NCBI GenBank assembly: GCA_033060915.1
Contig: CM065384.1
Coordinates: 31,735,001 to 31,799,000, forward strand
Reading direction: 5' to 3'
Source of the DNA: Euryodendron excelsum
Taxonomy: Eukaryota > Streptophyta > Magnoliopsida > Ericales > Pentaphylacaceae
DNA: 64,000 nucleotides
Within the stretch, counting starts at the first letter, position 1. Each line of letters begins with the position of its first letter. This document shows positions 24,501 to 36,573 of this stretch, one piece after another. The notes below the pieces were generated by a model. That model saw nothing but the letters and a program-made list of their open reading frames with translations, ran no database searches and was not told the origin of the DNA. The translations under genes were made by a program, and so were the position numbers.

Positions 24501-25635
24501 TCTCCTTTTAATTGTGTCCATCAATTCCCTTTGTCTTCTATAAAGGCGATGAAGTTCATGGACCTGGATGGGTAAAACCTATTTCAAATGCATCCAGGTG
24601 TTGAATAATTATAGCAAGTACCAAAAGAGAATGAAATCCGTTTGTCAGGTCTCCTTAAGGACCATTCACCAATGCCATAAGAATACCCACGGACTGAGAT
24701 TGGGCAAGGAAAAACGACTTCTTAAGAAAGATCACATGATAATCTAGAAAGGCCTATTAAAATACACATTTTCAGTTTCCTTTTGCAGAATTAAGATGAG
24801 CAAAATGCATGGGGTATGCATCTGCCACAAAACGTTCCATTTTAATTTCTGGAATATCCATTTTCTTCTTTATAGTGGCATACCTAGTGTTTTTTCTGGA
24901 ATTGTTTCCACCCTCAAACTATAAGCAATAGAAGAATAAAGTCTTCACATGATTTAGAAGTTAGTAAAATCCCAAGCTCTATTGGCCACTACATGTCATT
25001 ATCCTTCACGAATCACTGAACGCCCCTCCCATTAGTAAATAATAAACACTTTATCTGAGTTACCAGAAGGAACATAAAAAATAAGAATGATTAATGCAAA
25101 AACAATTGGAGTGCCTTTCAACGTCCCCTGGCAAAGAAATATTGTACCTTGGAAATGTTAACTCAGACCATTTTGTTTCCCATAGCATTTGAAAAAAGCC
25201 ACTACTATTTCATCTCTAGGTTCAGTTCAAGGATTTCAATGAACCCTAGCATTAAAAAATATAAAATTAAAAACATAAATTTCAACCATCAAGTTATGTT
25301 TAGAATAGAATGAAAAGATTTCATCAATGACATATGTTCAAATGCTGCTAAGTGAATGGAACCTAACAGCCAAGGCTCAGTGGCTCAACACTGAATATTG
25401 TGACAGAACATACCTGATCTCTGAATATGTAGTCATGCTTGAGCATTGTCTGCCTCAATACTTGCTTGTCATAAACTAAAAATTGGTCGTCATTGGGCAG
25501 TGGCATGAAAACATTGTAGGAATGCCCACCGTTCAAGGTCCTCTCATTATTATAAAGGGGCCATGCACCACCATTAGCACCCACATTAAGATCTCTACTG
25601 GAGTAGCATCCTGGGAGAAAGATTGTAGATTGCAT
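21543..25635 (-). CDS. Plant DUF863 family protein, function unknown
   Basis: Coding exons 25414-25635, 23726-24563 and 21543-23572 join in frame (phases 0 and 1) to 1029 aa. Family marks: an N-terminal block with LPGCYSSRDLN and the run DKQVLRQTMLKHDYIFRDQ, continuing across the splice into VHELHRLYRRQRELM (residues 75-89); LDLELPADEYID at 191-202; DLNEPI at 269-274; a C-terminal basic block with RRGRTRRGR, then KDFQTEVLPSLASLSRHE and a final Arg-rich tail (903-1029). LDLEL and DLNMPP (561-566) match the short EAR-type repression motifs LxLxL and DLNxxP, which suggests, without proof, a nuclear transcriptional or chromatin role. The first exon lies just after an acceptor (TTTTCAG), so at least one non-coding 5' exon lies upstream. 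In relatives the start is about four codons earlier, and the matching codon here is ACT. Confidence 0.88.
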
Positions 25636-27266
25636 CCTTGCTCCAGTTGCTGAAAATGACCAACAAATTAAGAAAAAGAGCTCAAGATTGAGCAATAATG
25701 TCTAGAGAAGAATCCACAGCAAAGCCAATAACAACACATTAGATTATTTCTGCACACAATAGCATCTGAATGGACTGAACACTTTTTTTCTTTTAATGGG
25801 AAACTTGAACATTTAATATTAATGGGGAACTTCTGGGGCATAATAAAAGGTCTATGAACTTGGTAAAACCTTCTCAGCTATGTGTTCCTGGAACTTGCTC
25901 TCCATTATGGTAAGCAGGAAGTTGCAACCAAAGGTAGTAAGAACTTAAAGACAACTGGCTGATCAAAATTCTCAAAATTCAATCATTTGACATCTAGCTC
26001 AACAGATCAATCTGAGCCAAAATTAACCATCAAAACCTCCAAAGGCAAGGTAGCATGATATCTTTTACTAAGACAATGACAAAAGTATCGATGGCATTAC
26101 AAGATAAACAAATAAACAAAGAATTTACCATCTCTAAACAGGTGAAACAAAATCATTATTCACATTTTCTGGATACAGGTAAAACTTGAAAAAATAGATT
26201 GCTCCTACTACATCCACTTAGAAAGGATTTCCAGCTGATCAGAGAAACATCATATTTCTCAAACTTGAACACAACTGACCTGCCTTAGTTGAACTTTAAC
26301 TGATCAAGCAACATAACAACACAATACACGTGCAGCTCTCTTTCTCAACATAAAATAGTTAATGAGACTATCCGTTAACTCAAACTTTTCACATATATGA
26401 GCATACTAAACAAAATTTTGTAGCCAAAAGTGATTTATAAAGATCAAAGTCATCTTCCCTGCGAGTAAACGCATGCACAACAAAAGAATCATAGATATCT
26501 TTCAAGTGTTTTCCAATTACATCATACCATGAAATTCGAAAAGAAATACTCAAAAGAGAGCTGAAACTTCATTTTGTCTCAAGATCCAAGTACATTGTGA
26601 CAGGGAAGAGTTCATGACTACATGCACAAGCACATTACACAAATGAACTCAAATGATTATTCATAAATCCATCTTCTACATGAAAATCCAATAAAGCAAA
26701 CCGAACAAATTCCACCTAAAAAGATACCAGAATTTGGAACTTAAACACTGAATAATTTGGAGAAATACAAAACTCAATTTGAGCAAAACCAGGAAGGAAA
26801 ATTCAGAAAAGAATAATGTCATTTTAACATTATACTATATATTTGTTATCTATCGCACAAAAATATTTGGGATCTCTGGTAAAAATGGTAAAAATAACGA
26901 ATAAATTCATATTCTCCTGCGTGACCCGAAAAATGCAGGACTAACTCCAGAAATTGGGAAATTCAGGTGTAATTCAGGAAATTTGCACGGTTGAGGTAAG
27001 GCATATATTATCTAGCCACCCGAACATTCTTGATACTGAGTAAGAACTAGCAAACACGTAACGAAAACAGAATCAGATGCCACAAAAGATGGGATTTCGC
27101 AGTAATCGAAACCCGAGAGTAACGTATTCTGATTCTGAAAACAAACTTCAAGAATGTTCAAACACTAAAATAGAAAAGGACCAATCACTTTGACTCTCAT
27201 TCTCAGCACATTGAGTAATAGGGCCCAAGCTAGATCAGATGTAAGAATTTAACGACACAGCAGGAG

Positions 27267-27268
<2 letters not shown>

Positions 27269-27318
<50 letters not shown>
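27269..27318. repeat. (GA)n microsatellite, about 24 units
   Basis: An uninterrupted AG run of nearly 50 bp, reading (CT)n on the DUF863 coding strand about 1.65 kb upstream of its ATG. A likely length-variable marker. Confidence 0.95.
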
Positions 27319-27321
<3 letters not shown>

Positions 27322-27881
27322 GATAATCTGAAAGCGTCAAACACATGATCAGAAAAAAGAAAAAGAAAAAAAGTAGAATCTCAAAGAGAATTATAAATGA
27401 CCAAAAAAGAAAAAATACAAAAACAAAAACAAAATAAAGTGAAACTCTAATCACAATGTGCAGGTCCAATTATTGAACTCATCAAACAAACAAAACATTA
27501 GAAACGAAAACCAAGAAATTCACACAGACATACATGTATACATAACCAAATTATCCACATAAAAAGAAAAAGAAAAAAAGACAGATAGAGAGAAATTAAA
27601 TAAAAGAACCTAAAAAAATCTTCAAACATAGACGAATTTGAAAAGTTACCTCAAACATACAGCCACTTAGAAACTCACCTTCAAAAACCCACCATGAATT
27701 TACTCATTGAACAACAACTCACAACTTCTTTCGCAGAAGAAATAAAACAAAACAGGAGCAATTCAAAAAAGCCCATGATCTATTAAACAGAGCACAGAGC
27801 CTAATCTTCATGAAGAAGAGAACACTGCATAAAAATTGGAGATTTGGATCTGGTGCCTGCTGGGACCAGTCTTTACAAGGA

Positions 27882-27883
<2 letters not shown>

Positions 27884-27927
<44 letters not shown>
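27884..27927. repeat. (GA)n microsatellite, about 21 units
   Basis: A second AG run of about 43 bp, also (CT)n on the DUF863 coding strand, close to the likely leader of that gene. CT tracts are common in plant core promoters and leaders. Confidence 0.95.
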
Positions 27928-27930
<3 letters not shown>

Positions 27931-28585
27931 GAAATCTAGAAAAGGAACAAACTTGCATGAGAAGGGACAATAGATTTGTCAACACCTGGGTCTATCTTCT
28001 CATTTGTATCTTTTTTTGGATTTTTTTTTATGAAGTGTAAGGAGTGGGTATGTTGAGATTCTCTCCACCACCACCCTCATTTCTCTGCCAAATGTTACAA
28101 TCAGATATGTTGTACGTATCTGTAATTCTGTATAAAAAGTCACATGACAATTTCCTTATACAAAGGAAAAAAGATGGAAACATAGTCAACGCCAAGCCTG
28201 ATTTGCTGCAGCAACAGACTGATGCAACTCCTCGACCAACCAAGATTTTGTCATATAAACAATTGCTACTAAAATCTGTGTTTTTAAGCCGAAACATATT
28301 TGGAACTCTAGGAAATAACGGATAAGGAAAGGAAAATTTCTCATCTTGACTGGTTGCACCTAGAAGAAAGAAAAGGAAAAGCGGAAAGGTGGAAATTTTT
28401 TTGAAAAGATGGGCACAGTAAGAAAAGTGTTTTTTTTTTTGTAATTTCTTTTTTACAAAACCAACGGAGAAAGAAAACTCGTCATTTCTCTCCCGTTTTC
28501 TCTTTTTTTCTTTTTTGTTTATTTATTTCCCTTCCACAAGTTCTAAATAAACTCTATAAGTATGCATTTGTGGTCCCTTTGAAAT

Positions 28586-28772
28586 TTTAAAAAATTTTAT
28601 TCTTACGAAATTTTTATGCAAAAATATTCTACTAGAATAATATAACAAGTAGTATTTTAAATGATAAGCAAAAAGATAGGTGTTTTGATTTGAAATAAAT
28701 GTATCTCAACTAGCCACATCTTTGTATAAATTTTTTTTTATAAGATTTCTGGTTATATAGCATTACTTTGAT
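28586..28772. mobile_element. MITE-A copy
   Basis: It has TTTATGCAAAAATATTC, TAGAATAATATAACAAG, a central GGTGTTTTGATTTGAAATAAATG, and the closing end TTATATAGCATTAC. The ends are diverged inverted repeats. Confidence 0.6.
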
Positions 28773-28867
28773 AATTTGAATTAAAATAAAAATTGATATT
28801 CAAGGCTTGTTTAGTATTGTTTTAACGCTTTTTGTTTTTTTATTTTTGCACTTACGATAATAAAAGT

Positions 28868-29207
28868 AAGAAGTTACACATTACCTTCTTGTGATTTCAA
28901 CAAAAATCAGATGATTTTCTATAGTTTAAACGTGAACACGTGACTCCCTTATGAAATGGATATATCTGCAAAATAGATAAAATCTTGATGGTTTTGACAT
29001 ATAAGGGTCATTATCTTTTTAATGTTCTTTTTAGAGAGACGAAATGAAAAAAATACTCCTGTGAGAAAATAGTTATTAATTCTAACAGTTTACATCTATT
29101 TTACAATTAATTTCAAACTACAGTAAAATTATATGTTCACTTTAAATAACATTGGAATCATGTGATTTTCGCTCAAATCACGGAGAGGTAGTATAATTAC
29201 CCCTTAA
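28868..29207. mobile_element. Foldback element
   Basis: The left arm (TTACCTTCTTGTGATTTCAA, AAAAATCAGATGATTTTC) pairs with the right arm (GAATCATGTGATTTTCGC, CGGAGAGGTAGTATAATTAC). The arms are diverged and the middle is AT-rich. No coding sequence. Confidence 0.55.
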
Positions 29208-29830
29208 AGTGATGAGAAATTTAAAAATACCATTGTTTTTACTTTCGTAATGAACACAATTTTCTAAATTTTTTTAAATGTTTATTTTTAGTAAAAAAAT
29301 TCGAAAACATTTTACGAAAAGGAAAAGGATCCGCCTAAAAGGAACGAAACGAAAAGAATCCGCCTAAAATGTTTTGTACTCTTTTGTCAGCCATGAGATG
29401 TTTTTTAGTTATGTTCATTTACGAGGCTAACTGAATTATAAAAGTTAACATCCGAGTTTGTTGCCAAAAATATTAGAGTTCAAATTTCATGCAACATGGC
29501 CATTGGCATTACTTAAAGAGGAGTTTGTAATCATGGTAGGGGAGACCACAGAATTAGAATTGTGTCTATAGTCACACACTATAGCTAGAAGAGATTAAAT
29601 TATTTAAGTTTGGTCTACAAGTAGAGTAATTATTCCAAATGATCGTGATCGTGAAATGCATCTGATTTTAGTAGAGTAATGCTCACGTACGATGTATAAA
29701 TACTTAAATCATAATACAACTCGGATCGTCATTTGAGATAATCTCTACATGTGACCTCCATGACAATTTTGCAGACACAATATACATTGAGCATCATTAT
29801 TTTAATGTTCTCATATACATTGTCTAAGGA

Positions 29831-29943
29831 ATTTTAATTTTAATTTTATTTTTAAGTATTTATTTATTTATTTTTCTAGATGGGATGGGATTGGAACCCA
29901 ACATTCACATCATAGTAAGACTTCCAAGTTATCACTATAGCTC
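29831..29943 (-). mobile_element. Short tRNA-derived SINE-like element
   Basis: On the minus strand GAGCTATAGTGATAACTTGG is A-box-like and GGGTTCCAATCC is a good B box, about 30 bp apart. They are followed by an A-rich tail with repeated AAAT units (29840-29876, T-rich on the plus strand). No target duplication was established. Confidence 0.5.
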
Positions 29944-29971
29944 AAAATCCATTGAAGACTTTAGCCGCTCG

Positions 29972-30235
29972 CGGTTTGGCTTAGGGGGCTATCATTAATG
30001 CCAAAGTAAAATAATGTTTATTCCACGCACCCCACCCGGTTTGGCTTAGGGGGTATCATTAATGCCAAAGTAAAATAATGTTTGTTCCACGCACCCCACC
30101 CGGTTTGGCTTAGGGGGTATCATTAATGCCAAAGTAAAATAATGTTTGTTCCACACACCCCACCAATATACGAAAGAATAATGAAAATAATGTTTATTTT
30201 ACACACCCCACCAATATACGTAAGAATAATGAGAT
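29972..30235. repeat. Tandem repeat, about 65-bp unit, three copies plus degenerate 49-bp copies
   Basis: Units starting CGGTTTGGCTTAGGGGG lie at 29972, 30037 and 30101 and are nearly identical, each ending in CCACGCACCCCACC or a variant. A shorter related pair with CACACCCCACCAATATACG follows (30140-30235). The array ends directly at the left LTR of the next element. Confidence 0.9.
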
Positions 30236-30236
30236 A

Positions 30237-31197
30237 TGATAGGATTTTTAGTATTGACTTATTCTGTGGATAAAAACTCCTTGCTTATATCATGTTTCAA
30301 GTAGTATTTGGATCAAATAAATCTGATATTCAAGTTTAAGCTGCCAGAATATAAATTGTCATCGATGCAGTACAAGGTTTTCAAAACATGCAGAGCTGAA
30401 ACTTTAAAAAATCATATCCTTATACTCAAGTGTCCATTTAAACTCCATAATATATGAATTTCATGTAAGTTTTCGAGAGCAATCTGAATATGTAGAGATG
30501 ATGGTTCAAGCAAACATATATTGGCTTGAGCGAACGGAGCATGGCTCGAGCCATGCCAGTTCTGCAGAACAAGTTTGAGATACTGCAATGATCGCTCCAA
30601 GGAAGGCTTGATGTTGGCTCAAGCAAACCATCAATGGCTCGAGCCATCAAAGCAAATAAGTTCTAGTTTGGATTTAAACTAATTCAAGTCATTCAAAAAA
30701 TCAAGACTTTTAAGTCAGACATGCTTGGCCAATCAAAAGGTAGTTCCAGCCTACTTTTGAGGGAGGCAAGATATGCTACAAGTGTCGGGGAGTTGTACGT
30801 ATTGATTAGCTCTTTTGGAACACAGAAAACATAAGGAGAGAGATATTTTAATAGGGTGGTAAAGAGCTTCATTGATGAATCTTTTAGCCTATAGAGCTTC
30901 TTCACTAGATTGTTTAAATTAAAGAATTAAAGCAGAGAGATCGTCTTGGTGGATTCTAAGGATAAAGGAGAACACCGTGGTGATTTGTTGTGAGGGTCAA
31001 AGCTGAGGAGAACAAAAACTTGACGAGTCGGGCAAGTAAACTTTATCCAAAGTTCATGGAGATTCTAACAGCAATTATGGATTCTCAATTGTTATGGTTG
31101 TAAGTGGTGCTTGTGTAAATTATTCAATATAGTGCTTGATTTGCTGGACATGGGTTTTTCTCGTGTTGAGTTTTCACGAGAAATTAGGAATTTTTAA
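30237..31197 (+). repeat. Left LTR
   Basis: It starts TGATAGGATTTTTAG and ends before the primer site. It matches the right LTR throughout, for example GCATGGCTCGAGCCATGCC and CAGAACAAGTTTGAGATACT. It lacks about 80 bp near its end that the right LTR keeps. The 16-bp perfect palindrome CATGGCTCGAGCCATG lies near 30540. Confidence 0.8.
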
Positions 31198-31198
31198 T

Positions 31199-31210
31199 TG
31201 ATATCAGAGC
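31199..31210 (+). other. Primer-binding site, tRNA-iMet type
   Basis: TGATATCAGAGC differs at one position from TGGTATCAGAGC, the plant copia primer site complementary to initiator methionine tRNA. It lies directly after the left LTR. Confidence 0.85.
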
Positions 31211-31258
31211 AAGTTACTCCGTGTTCTTGATTGAGTGTGATCCTGAAATTTGATTTCA

Positions 31259-32970
31259 TGGATTTACCTAAGAAGGGTTTGTTTACAATAGACCACTATT
31301 GTTAAATGGCAGTAATTACCCTTATTGGAAGGCTCGAATTAGAGCTTTCATAAAGTCCATAGATGAAAGAGCTTGATTGGCTGTTATCAATTGTTATAAT
31401 ATCCCCACCACCACTGTATGAACTTTGACTGCTCCCAAAACTTATGAACAGTATGATGCAAATGACTATGCTAATTCCAATTGGAATAGCAAGGCCTTTA
31501 ATGTTGTCTATAGTGCTCTCACACTTGAAGAGTTTAGGAGAGTTTCTAATTGTGAGACTACTAAGGAAGCTTGGGATATTTTAGAGATCTCTCACGAGGG
31601 CACCCCTAGTGTAGAGTTGTCAAAACTTCAAAAGTTACCAACCACATTTAAAACACTCAGGATTGAAGATGATGAGACATTTGACAAATTTCATGCCAAA
31701 TTGAGTGATGTTGTTAATCTGGGTGATAAAATACCTGATAATAGGATTGTTAGGAAAATCTTGATATCTCTACCTGAGAGGTTTCAAGCAAAAGTCATAG
31801 CTATAGAGGAGAGTAAGAATGTTGACTACAATCGAGTAGATAAGCTAGTTGGTTCTCTACAAACATTTGAGTTGAACATGCGTCAATCTAAGAAGGATAA
31901 GAGTATTGCCTTTAAATCTGTTAAAGAAGACGTAGATGAGTCTAGTGATGACGACCTAGATGTAGATTTGATAAGATGGCCCTTATGCTTAAAAAATTCA
32001 AAAATTTTGTTAAGAATAAGAAAAGGAAAATCAACAATGTTGTCAACAAAAGGAATAATAGTGTTGATAAGTTAAAATTAGGACAAAAATTTGACAAGAA
32101 GGGAAACAAAAAGAAAACCAAGCCATCCAATGTTATGAGCATCATGGTTTTGGTCACATAGCACAAGAATGCCCTAATAAGTAGAAAAGAAATGGAGTTA
32201 TTTATCTTGCTGCTAGGGAAGAAAGTAGTGAGTATGAAGAGGAGCAAGGTAACTGCACTACATTTACTACATCTTTGCTTAAGAATGTAAATAAAGCCAC
32301 TAGTGAGTATGTAGGAGAATGTGATAAGTTTGAAAGCTTTAATTATGCTAACAATGAGAGTCAATGTGAACAAGAAGAAAACAATAAAGGTCTGAATATT
32401 GCTTATTCTGAACTATACAAAGAGTGTTTGAAATTTGAAAAATATAGGTTTGATGTAACTGTTAAACTTAGAACTACTGAAAAGAAAGAGACATTCTTTA
32501 ACATGAAGTTTCTAAATCTGCGTCATTGGTAAGTCAATTAAAAACCCATAAGATCACCTTATCTACTAAGAATTTAGAGCTTGAAAAAGAGTTGCATGTA
32601 TATCTAGAATAAAAAAGACATTTGTTTATAGAATTACATCTCTTGAGTCTAATTTATCTACAACCCAAGATTGAGTTAAAAAGATGAATGTAGATTCTGA
32701 GAAACTTCATAAAATGCTTGATGAGCAGAAGACTTTTAGTGATCGACAAGGCATTAGGTTTGTTGAAATAGTAGTTAAGAAGTTAGAGGTCTAAAAAATG
32801 TTGATCTCACCTTATCAAAACTAAAGGTAAAGCTCAAAACATGTATGCATCATTTAAAACTTTTAATCCTTTTAATTCTAGAGCTAAGCCCACACAAACT
32901 TCACAATTTACACAATTTGTTCCTGTGTCACTATTGTGGGATTAGAAGTCACATTAGGCTCCAATGTCAT
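31259..32970 (+). pseudogene. Broken gag region of the copia-type element
   Basis: A coat-protein-like frame of the copia gag (UBN2) type: after an early frameshift comes the recognisable NGSNYPYWK-like stretch near 31300, then a long intact piece at 31425-32075 with FDKFHAKLSDVVNLGD and RKILISLPERF. Two tryptophan positions read TGA (near 31374 and 31418), and frameshifts lie near 31970 and 32130. A first zinc knuckle near 32131-32175 has its second Cys changed to His. A second near 32926-32967 keeps CX2CX4HX4C. It is inactive. Confidence 0.75.
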
Positions 32971-32999
32971 AAGCTTTATGGTCTCCCCATGAAATACAT

Positions 33000-34646
33000 T
33001 CATACTAGAGCTGGGAGATCGTAGCAGCCTTAGAAACAAAATGGATTTGTTTGAAATAAATTTCATGCTTTCTCTCAACCCAAGCGGATTTAGTCAAATG
33101 GAAGAAATTTTTAGAGAAACCAAAATGCCAAGGCTATACCAAGGAGAGCACCCCAAGCATTCAACAACCATTATTAAATACAAGACAAAAGATATTTGGG
33201 TGAGAAAAGCTAGCTTATTCACAAAACCTTTAGATTCTCTTAGGATTGAAACCCTTGGAAAATCTGTACGTGTTCTTAGAAAATCTATAGGCAATTGTGT
33301 CATTGAGTAGAGGTTTCATTCTCATAGCCTAGGATGTTCTTCAAGAGTATGTTTCAATCCTAGAGCTATGATTATGGGTAGAGTAGTTTTTTTAATATTT
33401 TTAAAAACATTTCAAAAAGATTTTGTTTTTTTTTTTTTTTTGTTTGTATATTGTATACTTCCATGATATTCATGTATGAGTTGAGTGACTTTGTATATAG
33501 TAAATACTTTCAATCAAGACAAGTCTATGTATATTGCTCAATTCATTGTCAACCTATCCAAGTGATATAAATCATAATTGTGTGCTCTTTGTACACATAT
33601 CAATCTATTTTGACAAGTCGTTTGTCTGCATATGTGATCAAACTCTTCTATGTGCCTTTCTTGAGTCTAATGATCATCATGTGCTAGATTGACCAAGTAT
33701 TGCATACTTTTCATGTTGGTCCTCTCTTTAACATTGAAAAATTATGAAGCTTGTTCATGATGGAAAGGGCTACCTATGATTATGAATAAAAGTCGTTATC
33801 TGACATGAAGTTGAAGATACAAAATGTGTCAAGTCGATAGTTAGAGCTACCATAGTCAATAGAGTAAAAGTCACCATGTGATTGACAGAAAATTGAATAA
33901 GCTTCACAAGGAATGCCTAAATTGAGGGGGAGCAAAGCTCTTTAAATCAACATAATTATAGGTTATAATAGGTTTGACATTTAGCTTGTGAGACTCATTA
34001 GATCTCAAATGTTGTGTAGCAATATGGACTACAACTAGGATTTGAACGATATGTTGATGTAGAATTGATATTCACTCACTCACACCCACACATTCATGAG
34101 CTTGTTCATCATGTGTCATGTTATCTTGAATTGATATCTAAATTATACATACTCTTTATCTTGCAAAAAGAAGTTTTATGCATATGAAAGTGTATGTAGC
34201 TCCATCATTAATATTATTAAAGATATGTTTAGTGAGTTTTGTTATAGGTTAGTTTCTTTTTATTCTTATCTCTTATTATTATTTTTGTCTATTTTTGGTT
34301 AGTCAATTTGTGACAAAAAGGAAGAGATGAGATTAGATAGTTGACTTAAGGGGGAGACTTTTTGATTGAGGGGAGAGAGACTTGTTGATTGAGCAGGAGA
34401 AGAATGATGTCCAGAACTTAACATGTGATATTTCATATATGTTTTTCACGTATGCATTTCACATGGTTGTGTTTTTCATAGATGTGCAGGTACACGATCT
34501 TGATTTTTTGACTAACCTTTCAGGATATTGATTAAGTGCATTGCATTCTACAATCATGTGTTCTACTTGTTTAAAGTACTTTGGGCTGGGATTGGCATGA
34601 GTATTTATTAGATTGAGTTTTGTCACAGAATTGCCAAAGGGGAGAT
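33000..34646 (+). other. 3' interior of the element, no pol domains
   Basis: Only short frames remain, one (33041-33310) with an IWVRKASL-like string of the kind that follows gag in related elements. The rest is non-coding. GCCAAAGGGGAGA (34633-34645) is a fair polypurine tract directly before the right LTR. Confidence 0.6.
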
Positions 34647-34810
34647 TGTTGGGATTTTTAGTATTGACTAATTCTGCAAATAAAAACTCCTTGCTTGTAT
34701 CTTATTTCAAATAGTATTTGCGTTAAATAAGTCTAACATTCAAGTTCAAGCTACCAGAGTATAAGCTATCCCAGCTACAGTACAAACCTTTAAAAAGCAT
34801 GCAGAGTTGA
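34647..34810 (+). repeat. Right LTR, first part
   Basis: It starts TGTTGGGATTTTTAGTATTG. It matches the left LTR up to GCATGCAGAG, where the nested LTR begins. Confidence 0.85.
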
Positions 34811-36573
34811 TGTTGAAGCAATACCTTGATTTTGATGATAACAAAACATTATGTTAGTTATCTAACAACTCTAATTGGTGTGCAGAGTATACATTGCTTT
34901 AATCTCAGTTAGATTATAACCTGATGTTTGGCTTAATGAAGACATTGAAAGTCTTATTGAGAAGCTTGTCAAGTATTGTTGAAGGTTTATGAGTATGATG
35001 GATGATCAATGAAAAACTTCTCTTATACAACTTTTTGAGGAGATTAAAAGATGTTTATAAATAACTCTTACAAGATATGGAAGCTTTCTTGAAAGATTTG
35101 AAGATGTCTTGTAAGAATAGGAGAAAAAGAGACCTACTTAAAGACATGGAAGCTTTCTTGGAAGATTTGAAGATATCTTGAAAATATAGAAGAAAATATC
35201 ACAATACTTGGACGCTATCTTAAAGAATTTGAGTAAGTCTTGGATCAATGGAGGAAACTATGTTGATTGAAGAACTCTACAAAAATCAAATTGTTTGAAT
35301 TTATCTTGAAGAGATTGAAGGTATTTTTCGAGATCAACTTACTTTAAAGAAATCATTTCAAGCTTTTAAAGCCTCATTTGGATGATTATTGAAGAGCTTA
35401 AAGATTTTGAAGTTGTTTGAATAAGACTTGCAAAAAATTTAAAATTACTGGAAAAAGTGTCGACTCATGAATTCCTAAGAGTTGACTCATTCAAATAATG
35501 GACTAAATAAAAAGGATTCGGATGAAAAAGGTCGACCCATCCTAGCTCAGGAGTCGACTCCTCAATCCAGAATGCAAAGTTTTGAAGAAGACCAAAAAAG
35601 ATCGACTCCTCATTTCTCAAAAGTTGACTCATTTGGGTAAAGTCTTGGTAAATTTTGGTGAAAATTAAAAAGGGTCGACTCCTCAAGTCTCAAGAGTCGA
35701 CTCATTGGAATAAAAACAAAAGTCGCTAGGAACAACAAAAAAAGAGTCAACCCCTATTTCTCAGAAGTCGACACATTGGGACAGAGAACTGAGGAAGATG
35801 GTACCAGAACAAAAAGGGTCGACCTTTTCACTAAAAAAGTCAACTCCTAGACTGTAATAGCTAGTTTTTTAAACAATCTTTCAGCTTGATCTCTCATTTA
35901 ATGCACTCCCAACCACCACCAACGGCTAGAATTAATTTAAGGCTATATATACAAGATCCCCACAGCATATGTACACAAGAATATAAGGATTTACGAGCTA
36001 TACAATTGATTGAATGCTGAATTTATGACCAAACTGCAAACATCCTCTTTGCTGGGGTATTCTTTGTGCTTCCACTTACTTATACACTCTTTGAGAGAGT
36101 TACCCATTGTATTACTTTCATATATTTTTTGGGAGGGTTTGTAAATCTATGAGTTTGAGTATTCTTGATAAAAACACTTATAAGTTTGAGTGAAACTTGG
36201 ACAAAATCACTTGAGACTTTGAGAGCTTCGGAAGAGCTCTTATAAAAAGTGAGCTGGCACTTAAGCAACTAGTACCTGTTGTGTAAAAGAGTTTTTGCAT
36301 AGTAGAAGACTTTCAAGAAAATCTTGAGAATGAGGACGTAGATCACAAGTTATGATCGAACCTCGATAAATTTGGTATTCTTTATTGTGCTCTGTTTTCC
36401 TTTCTTACTCGTATCACTTGCTTGCATTGCATCTTATTGTTTACTTGGTTGGTTTATAGTTTGATTAGCCGTTGTTACTTGCTTAATTAGTTTTTTATTG
36501 CATTATTGTGTGAATAATTTTGAGAAACCCAATTCACCCCCCTCCCCTCTTGGGTTGCATATTTGGATCAACA
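34811..36573. mobile_element. Nested solo LTR, 1763 bp, second family
   Basis: It begins TGTTGAAGCAATACC and ends TTTGGATCAACA, with TG...CA ends and short inverted termini TGTTG/CAACA. It is flanked by GTTGA (34806-34810) and GCTGA (36574-36578), a 5-bp target duplication with one difference; the intact left LTR shows GCTGA at this point. There is no interior, so the element was lost by recombination between its LTRs. The many GTCGAC-type palindromes and the CCCCCCTCCCC stretch near the end are family features. Confidence 0.85.
35460..35850. repeat. Cluster of GTCGACTC palindromes
   Basis: About a dozen GTCGACTC or closely related strings (some decayed to GTTGACTC, GTCAACCC) recur at irregular spacing. 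The best form, GAGTCGACTC, is a perfect 10-bp palindrome. They lie in the central part of the solo LTR. Confidence 0.85.

Larger units (their letters stand above)
25636..28060 (-). other. 5' intron, leader and probable promoter side of the DUF863 gene
   Basis: No open frame of interest lies here. Because the first coding exon begins with an acceptor site, the transcript must start further up, and a leader exon near 27.7-27.95 kb is plausible: the minus strand there is rich in CT and T runs with scattered AG sites. The exact leader exon and start site cannot be fixed by eye. Two long CT tracts (coding strand) lie within it. Confidence 0.45.
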
